Positions 20,330-32,800 of a stretch of 64,000 nucleotides of DNA are shown here, piece after piece (position 1 is the stretch's first letter; the number at the start of each line of letters is the position of its first letter). Position numbers and translations under genes: made by a program. The stretch is from Azolla caroliniana (taxonomy: Eukaryota > Polypodiophyta): NCBI GenBank assembly GCA_043228905.1, contig JBHGNT010000021.1, forward strand, positions 12,958,001 to 13,022,000. The letters are read 5' to 3'. Under the pieces are notes generated by a model, which saw only the letters and a program-made list of their open reading frames with translations, was not told where the DNA came from and searched no databases.

Positions 20330-21811
20330 ATGGGAATTGGTGGCGGCAGCAATGGAGGCAGTGGCGGCACCACCGATCTTTCACATAATATAGAGTTGCC
20401 TGGGGGACATTCAAATCAATTTCAGCAGAAGAATAGGTAATGCTTATATACATGTGCCCAAATGCCAGGTACCACTTCTTTCGTGTCAAATGAAGGTGTA
20501 CTATACCATGTATACAAGATCATGAAGCATGTCTATGTAATGAGAATATCTCCCTCACACATAGTTGTATGTATGCCATCAAGATGCATAATACATATGG
20601 GGACACATAATATATCATGTAGACATGGGGATAACACATGTGAATACATCATATATCATGTAGATGCATATACACATGGGGATATATCATATACCTTCAA
20701 GCACAGATGCATGTACATCATCATATACAAGTATACCATCACATCGAGGTCCATATACACATTAGGATTTCACACCCATAAATGTATATGGACCTCGATG
20801 TGATGGTATACTTGTATATGTATACCATCACATCGAGGATGGACATATGTATATTATGGGGGATACATCATATACATGTATAACATCATGGACATACATG
20901 TATGCTGTTGATCTAGCATGTCACCATGAGAAAATCGATATCCGACATGATACATAACATCGACTTCGCATAACATTGATCTCTCTCCCATAACATTCAC
21001 ACTAGCATGACACTTTTACAACCTCAAGATCTCACATGACACATAACAACATTCAGATCTCGCATAACACATACCCGATCTCGCATAACACATGCACCAT
21101 TTACCTTGCAGGTCAGGCAATGGCCACATGAATGGATGTGTTTACGACGGCCATACATCACTACATGATCATGACAGCCATCATCTACGGAAAAGACATA
21201 ATCAACAACAACAACAAAATGACATTGGACAAAATGACTCATCCTCATCATCAAAATGGCCATGGTCACGCCGAAAACACGTCCATATGTCCGACAGGCC
21301 AACGGGGACACAAGTCCATGTGCAAGCATTAGACGAGATAGTGTCGGTAAATTCTTTCTTCACCGTGGCAGTGTTTATCGGGTTATCATTCACAAACCCA
21401 ACATCGCAAGCGAATCTGGTGGCATCATGTGTGGTAGGGAATGAATATCGCAGCTATTTGCTCATCCTAGAAGTTGTAGCTTTCGGTAGCTACCTAATGT
21501 CGAGCCTCATTGCGCAAGGTCTCAAATTGCTCATAGTTCTCACCAACGGGAAAGATCATCCCGACCAATCTATGAGTGCCCAAATAAATCCCAAGTTCCT
21601 TAGGTTTGGCATGTTTGTCACTGCCCTTGGTACCATTGTGGGTACAATATTTCTTACCACGTCCATGGTCGTTTTGATACAAATAAGGTTGGGTCACCTT
21701 GTGTGCGATAGCAGCGATTGGTCCAAATGGGCAATTATCCCTTTGGTGACAATGGTCTTTTCTGGCTTGGTGGCCTTTATGTCAGCTGCCTTGTTTGCTT
21801 TCATCACCTAA
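20330..21811 (+). CDS. Four-helix membrane protein with His/Gln/Ser-rich N-terminus, family unrecognised
   Basis: Exon 1 is 20330-20436 and exon 2 is 21112-21811. The 675-bp intron has GT-AG ends, and the join (AG|G, Arg36) keeps one frame: 807 nt, 268 aa. The ATG at 20330 was chosen because it opens a Gly/Ser-rich exon with a good donor. Residues 1-100 are low complexity: Gly-rich, then His/Asp-rich (HDHDSHH), Q5 and S5. Residues 109-118 hold ALDEIVSVNS. Four hydrophobic segments follow at about 117-131, 150-180, 202-226 and 242-266, and the chain ends ALFAFIT. The pattern (short first helix, SSLIAQGLKL, FLTTSMVVLIQIRLG) resembles an uncharacterised plant membrane family I have seen, but I cannot name it or give a function. 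A single-exon start at 21092 is less likely because it would begin inside the intron. Confidence 0.75.
20724..20818. repeat. 36-bp perfect inverted repeat (foldback) in the intron
   Basis: Arms at 20724-20759 and 20783-20818 are exact reverse complements (start TATACAAGTATACCATCACA) around a 23-nt loop. A third, direct copy of the core (TATACCATCACATCGAGG) follows at about 20821-20838. Transcribed in either direction it would form a perfect 36-bp stem. Confidence 0.96.
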
Positions 21812-24646
21812 GATTTAAGCCACATTTCTATGCTATTGTTGCCCTTCATGTGAACTAAGTTCTCTCATGTGTTGGTGAACCATCTCATTCTATCTCAATT
21901 CAAGAAGTTTTGGAGTGCTTCTGGTTTCCTCTTGTGGGTGTGTGTTGGGATCAATCCTAGTTTTGACAAGCTCTTTCGTATATTTGGTTTCTTGGGGGCG
22001 ATGACTCTAAAACCATATTTTTCGACCTCATTAAATTGAGCCAAACTCTAGGCTTTGCGGACATACTAGTTGTCCCTCGGTCAAGTCCATCATGGTAGCA
22101 ACTAACCACTGATCCATGAAATGCCTTCCAAGCATCATTGGGTTTGTCTCTTCATGCTCATTATACTTCTCATGACATCCAGAGCATCCTAATGTGCCCT
22201 TTTCATTGAATGTTTCTAGTTAATCGAGTATAGGAAACCTCTAGCTCTCTATCTTTGTATCGATTCTTTGTGGGGTTTCACCTCTCTTACATGTGATATA
22301 ATTTATCTCAGACATCAAGTGTGTTGGGGTTGTATGTCTTCTTGTTGGATTGATTGGCACACGACATATAAAACATCCCTATTATATAAAAAAGCTCAAA
22401 TAATCACACCTTCATATGTTGTTGACAAAAAATCTCCCATCATGACTTTATGGCAACATAAGTATGTGTAAGTTTTTAAGATAAAGTAGTGAGATCACGT
22501 GAAAAGTGGTTTGTTTCATAATGAAAATTTCTAGCCTTTACAATGCCCTAAATAGTTAAGTTCCCCAATGTTTGTTTTCATTAAGAGTGTCAATACGAAT
22601 TCTAGGATGTCATATTGTTATAAGCATGAGACATATTCTCAATGGTAACAAGACAATGTGTGCTAGAACATACCCCCCACCAATTTGATCTAATGAACTA
22701 TCGCTTATAAAAATTCATGGCCTTACCCTATTAAAATAATTAGGTTGTATATGGCTTCAAGTATGATAATGTGGTGTTGAAGCTTGGGAACCTTAAGATT
22801 GTGGATGATCAAGTATCCAATAAATGTGTCTAATGTTGAATCATGCCCACTTGTATTTTGCTTCTAGAACAATGTTGAGCTACAAATTCACTTTTCCACA
22901 AGTTGAGGGTTGCTTATTTGATATCATCAACTTATAGCAAACTTTATAAATGTCTATTCTCACAACACTTCCCCTCAAATATTGTGGTTCCAACCATAAA
23001 TATGTCAAAGAAAATGCAAGAGTACCTCGGTTCTAATTCCATACAAAAATAGATAAGAGAGTTATGAACAACTAGTGTTTTCTATATAGAAAGCAAATCA
23101 TCGTTTTAACACACACATGTTTCCAGCATTTATTATTGTATCATAGACATTCTTATTATGCAGCTTTAGAGGGTTTTCATTATCATAATCCTACATTTCT
23201 CCACGCTCGAATAATTAATCACTAACGACAACCAAAGCTATAAGAACTTAGAAGTTTTGATGACTTTACGGACTTGTACTCGGATGTGGGTTTCTTTGAG
23301 TATTTTAATACATCTTACTTTTTATCAATCTAAAACCAAAATAGTAGAGACGTGTGCATTTGGATTGGAATTTTCATATGAAGATTGATATTTGACATTT
23401 TAGAGATGAATGGTCTAGTGCATACGACAAGCGCAATATGCTCATAAATAACTTGCAAATTTCCTCTTTTCTTGTGAATTTTTAAAACTATACAAACTTT
23501 TTGCATTGTACTTATTCAATTGAACCAGGGCTTCGTATTTTGAAGGTTGACATAAATGAAGCTCGAAACATCTAATACTTGTGTGCCATCACTTCTCAAG
23601 TGAAGAATCAAATAGTTATTTGTATCCATTTGCTTCCGTGCCATAGGAAATGTCGTTTCATACAATAAGAAACTTCATTTTTTAAGTGTTACAATGAGAT
23701 GTTTCACCGCTAGGCCTAATACATACATCAAACATTTGAATCTAAACCATCAACGTTTAAACAATAATGACCGAAAAAGATAGATATATATTGGAATGAA
23801 AATTCTCTTTCTAATTATAGATAGAATCTACCTTTACATATTTATTAATTAAAATTAATCCATAAGTTATAAAACACGTCCATAATAGAGGTTTGCTAAG
23901 AATTTGCATGAACAAATGAGAAAGATGGAGTTAGTGAGATGTTATAGAAGTCCCCATAGATAAAGAGCAAAGCCAATATGTAAATGATAGAAACTTTCAT
24001 ATGCGATTTGGAGAGGACAAATCAATACATGATTGAAAGAAGAAAAAGGAAAGGAATTTTCAAGTTCTTATTTTTCTCTAAGAAGAATAAATACATTGAC
24101 CTTTCAAAATTTCAAAAACTACTCTCTTTCAGAATTCCTATTTTTATATTTGTTGCTGCCACCATAATTTAGGAAAGCCCAAATAACCTATGATCATTCA
24201 AATACAAGAGAACTAAAGAGAATATTGCGACATAACTTGCATTTATGTTCATATGTGCAACATGTTGGACAAACCATGAATGATATTAATGATATTAATA
24301 TAAAATGGGTAATATGAGACAGACTAGCCTTAACATAAAATAGTCCTAAATGAAACGAGAGTTCATTTTCCATTGGAATATAATAGCTAACTTTATATTC
24401 CTACATTATAGTATGTACTATGTATAACAAAAGAGTTTCTCTTTTCTATGTTTAGAAACTGTGTGCACCTTAACAAAAAGTATAATAACTTAATGATTGA
24501 TCGATTCTTTCTTGTCAAGTTTTTCTATCTTTAGGTAGGAAAGCTTAAGAAAGTTAACTATAACACCAATCCAGCTAAATTTCAATGACAATTATATGTG
24601 ACACCATGATTATTGAATCTAAAATTTCCACTTTGATGCATGGATG
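21812..24646. other. AT-rich intergenic region
   Basis: 2.8 kb with no gene seen. On the minus strand, near 22968, a purine tract (TTTGAGGGGAAG) abuts TGTTGTGAGAAT. This looks like the polypurine tract and start of an old LTR, with no readable pol beside it. The rest shows no motif I can support. Confidence 0.5.
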
Positions 24647-27347
24647 CAATGTTGTCTTTTGATGGCTAACATTGCCTGTCATGAGAACGGTATTCCAAAA
24701 ATTTTGCCTGTCAAATGACGTTTTGACAAAAAAATTGCCCTTCAAAAAGTAAATATGTCGAATATTCGTACTAAACAATATATTATGCCCTTCTATCCTT
24801 TGCATCTTTCCAAATTTCATATACATGATCCGATTGTATTTCTTCAATGTGTGGCCCATTCAATAAGACTCACATTAAATCATCTAAATGTTCTATATTC
24901 AATCGTTTTCTTTTCATCTCTTTGATGAGATTTTGCTTAGAGAACCCTCTCTCACACGAAACCGTGCTAGATGGAATAACCAAAGTAGCATGCCATAATT
25001 TCATCAAATGAGGGAAACTATCTTGCCAATCCTTCATTTTGCAAAACATACGCCAAGCTTCACGCATAGTATAGCCTTCACAATTTAAATGTAAAGTGTC
25101 AACAAGCCTAAAGAGTTCCATTTCACAAGCCTTTGTATCATGTAAAATTTGAAGACATGCATTGACATCAACATTTGGTTGTAAGTGAGAAATCAAAATT
25201 CCCAACCATGTCTTTGCTTTACTATCCCTAATCACATCATCCTCTGCATAATGGCATGGGTTGAATAATTTTGTTGCATTGAAGAGGCTTAAGCTTAAAT
25301 CGGGGAACCTTGCATTTAGTCCATCAATAATCTTTTGCAAATAATTTTGAGATAGTTGAATACAACTTTCAAGCATAGATTGACACATGTGCGAAATTCG
25401 TCATATTCTCCATGCGTGATATTCTCAATATTCGAGAATACGAAATGGCCCCAAGAATATTATAAAACCATTCGTTTTACAAAAATATATAAAATATTAA
25501 TTAATTCATTTTTTAAAATAAATTTAATTCATTAAAAAAAGAACAATCATTCATTAATAGATTATATACATATGATTAGTATTAACTCTCTTTTATAGTG
25601 TCAAATAAAAAATGGGGAAGTTTATGAACCTTTATTTTAATTAATTATTTAAAAAAAACGAATATTTGTATATTTATTATAGAAATATAATTAGTGTGAA
25701 GTCCAATTTTTAATATCAAAATAAAAATATCTATAATTTTTGAGAGAATAAAAAGTGAGGAATTAATGAACCTTTATTGTATTTTATTTATTTATTAAAA
25801 ATAAAACGAATACTTTTATATTTATTATAAAAATTTATTAGTGTCAAGTCCCTCTTTTAATGCCCCTTTTTATTGTGAAGTCCCCTTTTTTTTATCCCAG
25901 TAAACTAAAAAAGGAGGGAGTTCTTGGACTCTCTTTTTTGGGGGGGGGGGATAAACGAATACTTGACCATGCATTCGTATGCGTATTCGTATGCATTCAA
26001 ATGGGAAACCCCACAAATGCGAATATGTCAATCTATGCTTTCAAGTGATCCATCTATAAATGGCGTCATTCCCTTAGATTTTTCAATATTGAGATTCTTA
26101 TCATTATGACTTGCTTTATTCATGGGAATTTGTTTGAAGTATAGTTCATGTCTATATGTAATGCCATCTTTATCCTCTATGGAAAAAAAAAACAAGAAAG
26201 ACCTCCGCAAATTAGAAATAGTAATATCAATTTTTGCACCAATTGAAGTTACATCCAAATTTTCATTTTGAAGTTTCATTCTCAAAATATTCATCAAATG
26301 TAACACATCAGCCATCATACAAAAGCAAAATTGTACACTATAGATACAAGCTTAATTATACCACTCTTTTAAGTTCTCTTTCTTCCAAACAGTAAGTATT
26401 GAAAGCATTATACTCACTAGTCTTTCCATGACTTGACCACATGACAACCAACGAATATTATGAATTTGTAAGGGTCTATGAGCATCCAATTGCATTTTCT
26501 CCAAGAGCTCTAAAATTTCATGTGTTTGGTACTATTGTTAGCCCATGCATATACCGTATTTGCAATTTTTTCTACAAGAATGAGCTCACAGATATCTCTA
26601 GATATATCTAAAATAACCAATGCTTCTCTATGAGCAATACAATGTACACCAACCAAATTTGGGATATCATTTTTCATTAATGTTACTTTTCCAATTTCAC
26701 TACCAATCATTGATGACGCACCATTAGTGGTTAATCTAATCAACTTGTTCATGTTGAGGCATCAATCCCCTAATATGTTTAACATGTGTTCATATATAGT
26801 TCTACCTTTACCATTGGGAATTTTCAACAAACCCATATATTCAATTTCCTTAGGCCCACAACCACCACATTGCAAGTATGTAATATACACAATGAGGTGC
26901 AACTCTAATCCATTGTCAATACTTTCATCTAGCATCAAAGAGTAGATGGGGAATTTATTACGTTTGAGCTTTGAATTTCTAGAAGATATTTCCCAAAGGC
27001 AACCAAAAATTCATATCCTCCATATCCACTAGTATAAGATATATAATCATGTTGCTTAGGCATATTAGGCACCTCTAGTAGCATACCCAAATCACATAAT
27101 TCTTGGTATGTAGCAATAGCCTATACTATATGCCATAGCCTATGAATTGTAATTTGTAACTACTAATACATGTACAATTGTTTTGGCCTTAGCAAAATTT
27201 GACGGTATTAACAAAATTAAAACCTTCATTTTTACGTTTTTATAAAATCTATGCCCGTCAAGATTGACGGTTTCATTTTTCAATCAACCTTCATATATGG
27301 TTAAATTTGCCAAAAAGGACCAAAAAGGCCGTCAAAAGACAACACTG
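24647..27347 (-). mobile_element. Dead hAT transposon with terminal repeats
   Basis: The left end CAATGTTGTCTTTTGATGGC is the inverted match of the right end GCCGTCAAAAGACAACACTG, with two mismatches. The right terminus read inward is CAGTG, typical of hAT ends. Flanking octamers CATGGATG (24639-24646) and CATGTATG (27348-27355) agree at 7 of 8. GTCAA and TTGAC subterminal motifs recur, including the palindrome CCGTCAAGATTGACGG. The 2.7-kb interior carries transposase relics on the minus strand. Confidence 0.9.
24870..26960 (-). pseudogene. hAT transposase relic (ZNF862/KIAA1586-like)
   Basis: The C-terminal piece (25388-24870, 172 aa) has the hAT dimerisation region: FPHLMKLWHATLVIPSST, then SCERGFSKQNLIK. 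An upstream piece (26752-26510) has the catalytic-core segment TTNGASSMIGSEIGKVTLMK and LVGVHCIAHREALV, which matches the DGA(S)..MIG and HC.AHR block of this transposase group with its Asp changed to Asn. A middle piece (26318-26028) is less clear. Stops, frameshifts and AT-rich insertions (25400-25900) break the gene. Confidence 0.88.
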
Positions 27348-29823
27348 CATGTATGTGCACGATCTATTTGTATACTTGATGTTTAATGGCATTGCTATCA
27401 AATCTAACACATATTATTATCATAGACATGCCTCTTATCGTATTTTATATTAAATAGATGAAGTAAAATGTAGGGATCTTTTTTTTTCCCCCCAAAAAAG
27501 AGCTACTTTCCCACTTGTTAGGAGAGATTTTTACTAAAAGACTATACAAGATGGCTTATATATAAATCGGAGAATCATCCCCCTAGCTAACTTCAAGAAT
27601 AGGAGACCACTGATTCCCAGATGAGTTCAAGAATATGAGACTATGTACATATCCTCTCCTACTTTCTACTTAATGCAAGTAGGTACCTAGAGCTATAAAC
27701 TAGTGGCAAACATTGCCGGCCAGCACGAGCCTGATCCTCTGGCCTTCAATGGAGGGAGGGTGGGAGGTGATGTTTCCTAAATTCTAGGCATGTTATGTCA
27801 AATGATGTGGATATGTATGGAAGGATTAGGTGTCTATACTTGAATAACTCTAGCTATTACAAAACTCTAAATCATTCCCTTATTAGTTGTACAAATGCCA
27901 TCTAGTGAAGTGACCTTGAAAATTATTTGTTTAACCACACAACTAGAGGTCATTTGAAAATTCCATGATTCCAACATAGTTAAGGGGCATAAGCAAGTAA
28001 AGATATCAAAATATTTTGTTATCTTGGATCACAAATATGGCCTATAGGACAAAAGAAAAATATTTCAAATAGAGTATGTGCAGTTGATAATTTGCAATTG
28101 ATGTTCAAGAATTCCACGAATGAATGTTGCAATTGAGAGCGCACACTGTGATGGAGAGGGAGGTTAGATTTGAAAATGTTGAGAATGTAAACTTGAATAT
28201 AATAAAAGATGGAGAATTGTAGGAGAGTCTAATAAACAAAATCTCAATCAATGCCAATGGATCTCCTCAATAATGGCCCCAATGTATTGTCTCACATCAA
28301 GAAAATGGGAGTTCAGTATCATGATGAGAAGGGATGGAAGAACTACCATGTATTTATTGGTTTGCCCATTCGAAAAAGCATATGGTTTTTGTAGTTTGGT
28401 GCATACATATGTAAAATATTGGGAAACATGAGTCTCCACATCTCAATATATGCAATTACCTTTATTGAACGCCTTTATAAGCATAACCTTTGTTTTGGAG
28501 ATATATATATATATATATATATATATTTCATTCCATTAGTTATAAAATTTTACAAATGAGACAATTATGTACAAATCCATGAAGGGACGCGATAGTTCCA
28601 TCTTATGTGGATGCCCCATGACGGGATCTTGTAGTGGCAGTGACATAAATCGTCACCAACATTCTATACTTTTTCCTAGACCTTCTGCAATGTATCCCCA
28701 TGACAACCCCTTATGTGATCCCAATAGTTGATTAGATTCATCCTTGATACATGCATGCAAACATTTTCCAAGACACTCGTATGTTTCGACATATCTTTTA
28801 AAGTACATGGCTAAAACGTCCCATTATATGCACATAGCAAAAAAGCATGATTATTCCCCTGTCAATGGTAACTTTGTCATGTTTTCTAGCTATAAAAGTT
28901 CATTAACAAATTAATCTAAGTTACCAACCTCAACCTTGATTAACACTTACAAGTTCTAGTGAAGACATTTGAAACTCAATATCCTATAAGCCAATGGTAA
29001 CTTTTTCATGTTTTCTAACTATAAAAATTCATTAACAAATTAATCTAAGTTACCAACCTCAACCTTGATTAACACTTACAGGTTCTAGTGAAGACATTTG
29101 AAACTCCATATCCTATAAGCACACAACATTTTACTTTCTTGTAGATGCAAGAAGTTGCCAACATATACTCATTTGATACTTCTAGTGAAGTGATTACAAA
29201 CTCTTGTACTTAGGGAATTGATATGATAATACAAACCCTAGAGAATATAGGTGAAGCCAATCCAAGAGAAAAAGGCCAAGAACTTTCAATTTGAACTTAT
29301 CAACTTCAAGAGGAAATGTTGAGCTTTTCCAATCAAAGTTTTAAACACTTTCCCTCATTCATTTTATTAATAGATTTGTTAGTGTGCGCCCATTCATAAT
29401 CCAATAAAGAAATTGATAAGTACATGTTACATTGGCAAGCTAACACATCTATCATATTCATGTAGATTGTTTTTGTTTTATATTGAAGAAATAAAACAAT
29501 CAACTTACAAGAGGTTCTACATCTTGGCCTATAATTGGATGTGCTTGTTTATCGGAAGAAGAAAAGCTTTAAAACCATATATATAGCAATGACCAATTCC
29601 TCTCATGAAAAGGTGCAAATCAAGAATGAATGGGACTTTAAATTGAATGAATGCTATACCTGTACAAATTTTATGTTTCATCGCAAATAAGATGAATAAA
29701 CCAAATTATGAACAATTGAATGAATGCTATAGGACAGGAGTGTGATTTATGCACCAATCATCCATCTTGTTGTCACATGCCAAGTTGATTGATTGGTAAG
29801 AATCTTTGAGAAAGTGGCCTAGT
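27348..29823. other. Intergenic region between the hAT element and the CAT gene
   Basis: 2.5 kb with no gene seen. It includes a TA run (28500-28526), a dispersed repeat at about 28527-28625 that recurs at 43030-43130, and a 129-bp tandem duplication (28863-29120). Confidence 0.6.
28863..29120. repeat. 129-bp tandem duplication
   Basis: Two head-to-tail 129-bp copies, each starting CAATGGTAACTTT and ending ATCCTATAAGC, differ at only a few positions, so the duplication is fairly recent. Confidence 0.95.
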
Positions 29824-32800
29824 CTAAGCAACAGTTCCCGAAAGAATTGAATCCTCATCCAGGGTAGCTTCACGCTTGTCTTCGGAGAGCATGCTATGTT
29901 TCATCCCATATAACAAATATATAAATACACCCACTATCAACCATATGCCTACTTTTAGCCATGTTGAGAGCCTGCAAAAGTATATGTCATCATTAACACA
30001 CACAAGATTGGTTATGGCTACTAATAATTAATCAACATGGTTGATTAGTGGATCTGCCTTCCTCAGATGAAGAGATAATGCACTCACAGTTACCATTCCT
30101 TGATTAGATTACTTACCCAAGATTGGCAAGAAGGTAAATATTGATCAAGATGCTTAGTAAAGGAAGCCATGGAACAAATGGACAAATAAACCCTGGCACA
30201 CATGTATATGATCCAGTGAGATAGAGACAGATTTTAATAGATAAAATACTCCATCCAGAATGAATAGACTTTCAAAATACTACCTCCAGAATGTCCAAAT
30301 GTATGCCTTCCCTTGCTTTGATCCAAAAGACCCAACACTACTGAACCGCTGATGAAGACACAAGCACCCATGGACCCAAGCACCCATCTTAACCAACTAT
30401 AGTGCACACCATTAAGATCAATAAAGTTGGTTAATGTTTTCATATGTAACCATATGATGCTATCTACATATCTAGTGATCCACCTATAGACTCAGCGCCG
30501 AAAAAAAATTCAGAACAAACCCTAAAAAACTCAGTGGATAGATATCTTTACCTGGGGAGAAGTTCACCACATGCACCAACCGCAATGAGAACAGATCCAA
30601 TAACTGAAGCCAAAATGCTCATTTCCCCCACCCAATGGCTTGTACCCTTCTCATCGCCTGCAAGGTACAAAGCACCTTAAAAAATATCATATTACTGAGA
30701 ATTTGTTAAAGATTCGAAATCAACAGAATTTTACCGATATCTAGGCTTTTATTTGCAAGTTTCTCTTTTGGATTGTTGAGCAAGGGGACAGTTTTTTCTT
30801 GTTGGGCATCTTGTGATGTCACATCGAATGGGAAAAGATTGGTGAAAGTAGGGATTGTTGAGGGTGGCGTGGCATCAAAGGGAATAAGAGGTTCATTGTC
30901 TGGGGGTATGTACCTAAGAATGAGAATTGAGATTCCCACGATAGCAAATGCAAGCAATGTGCCCACACTTACCTATTGCCAAAAAAAGTCAAATTGCCTC
31001 TAGTTTTATATAGAGATTCAGAATTATATGTAGTTTTACATAGAAACTTGTATGTACAACGTTTTTAAGAGCATGAAACCAATGAAAACATTCTCACTAT
31101 CAGGTTAACAAACAAAAATTCCAATTCAAATCTATTTTTCTCTATTGTATCTTATAACTGGTTTATGCTATGTGAGGCAAGAATTTAAAGCATATTTAGT
31201 ATCTTCCTTTCATAATAGCTATGAAATCTTAGTTCGACCAAGGTGGCTATAAAGACCTTTTTCTCTTCTTACCATGCCCGACAACTCATCCACATCCATG
31301 AAAAAACACAAGATCATTGCAGCGAATCCTGTCATGATTGTGCCATTAATGGGAACCCATGTGCGTTGGCTGATATTCTGAAAAAAACGTGGGAGCAGTC
31401 CATCTCGTGCCATAGCCAGTAGGATTCTGGGCTGCAAAGATGGGTACAAATAAGCTGAAGAATTTCCAAAACCTGCATCATATCATTTAACATGATCCTA
31501 CTTTGGACAAGGGTGTGGTTCAATATTTTTAAATCTGATAAAGGTTGTTTGGCATATACCACCCAATATCTAAGGGTATTTTTTATCAGAAACTTCTTGT
31601 ATGCTGCCCAATATTTAAGGGTATTTTGAACATTATCACAATATTATACCCTAAATGTTAAGACCATGACCAGGTTGGTCAAAGGCTTTTTGTGTCGATT
31701 CCCAAAGTTTAAGGACTGTTTGTGCTCATCTAGTCAAAACCTAAGGGCTTACCTGTGGAAGAAGAGAACCCATGAGTGTGGAGCATAGAGCAGACACAGC
31801 ACCAGCAGACACTATATACCTACAAAAAACCCATATCAAGGGAAAAAACAACAGTGTTCTACTAGCTGCACAATTTTGTTTCAAATCTTATATGCCCTGA
31901 TGAGTCAATTTTTCTAGATGGCCTCTATCGAGATCTTCCATCGTCAATCTACATGAATTTAGAATAACAACACTGGATCCTAACGATGATTAAATTAAAC
32001 AGGGGTAAAAAACTATAATTACATTGCCCAATTGATTCCGTAGCGTGAGAAAGCAGACGAGATGGGCGTGTTTGAATCCATCTCATCATAAGGCACAATT
32101 CCAACAATGACAGCTGATACAAGCATATAAAGGCATCCACATATTGACAGTGAAATACCAATCCCAAGAGGCAAGTCTCTTCGAGGGTTTTTAACCTATA
32201 TCAAAAAAACCAAAATTTAAGGTTATTTTCTTTTAAAAGATTTCCATTGAATTCAAAGTCAAAATAATACCTCTTCAGCAGTGCTCGCCACAGTATCAAA
32301 ACCGATGTAGGAGAAAAAGACTGTTGCTGCACCTCCAAGCATTCCATTAATTCCAAATGGTAGATATCTGCAAACAAAAGCATTCAAAGTTAAATTCTCT
32401 GAATTAAAAAAACATCCTTCAAACCAACTCATTTCTCCATTTAATAATTACAAGCATTATTCTAGAGAATATGCTTATTTTTAGTATTTCAAATATCACT
32501 GGATTGATTTTAAAACATAGTTTATATAATACACATATTATCTGCTCAATGTCAATGATTAGCAGTAAGGCCAAACCTGACAGGAAAAGAAAGGATACTA
32601 CCTAAAGAAGGAAGACATGAAACGCATACAATCCACCACCATGGTTTCTTTTAGTGTGCTAAATAATTCCAGCATTTTGGTTTTTTAGCTTGTATATGTT
32701 CTGCTAAAGTAACCTTATTCAATTACTCATAGAAAAGATACCCTGCAAAAGGTTTTTTTAAATCAACATATGAAGGCTCAGAGGAGTAAAGAGTTCGAGA

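Noticed and set aside
21092-21111. Single-exon start of the membrane protein at 21092
   Set aside because: The stretch is a pyrimidine/CAG acceptor, and the upstream exon 20330-20436 joins in frame.
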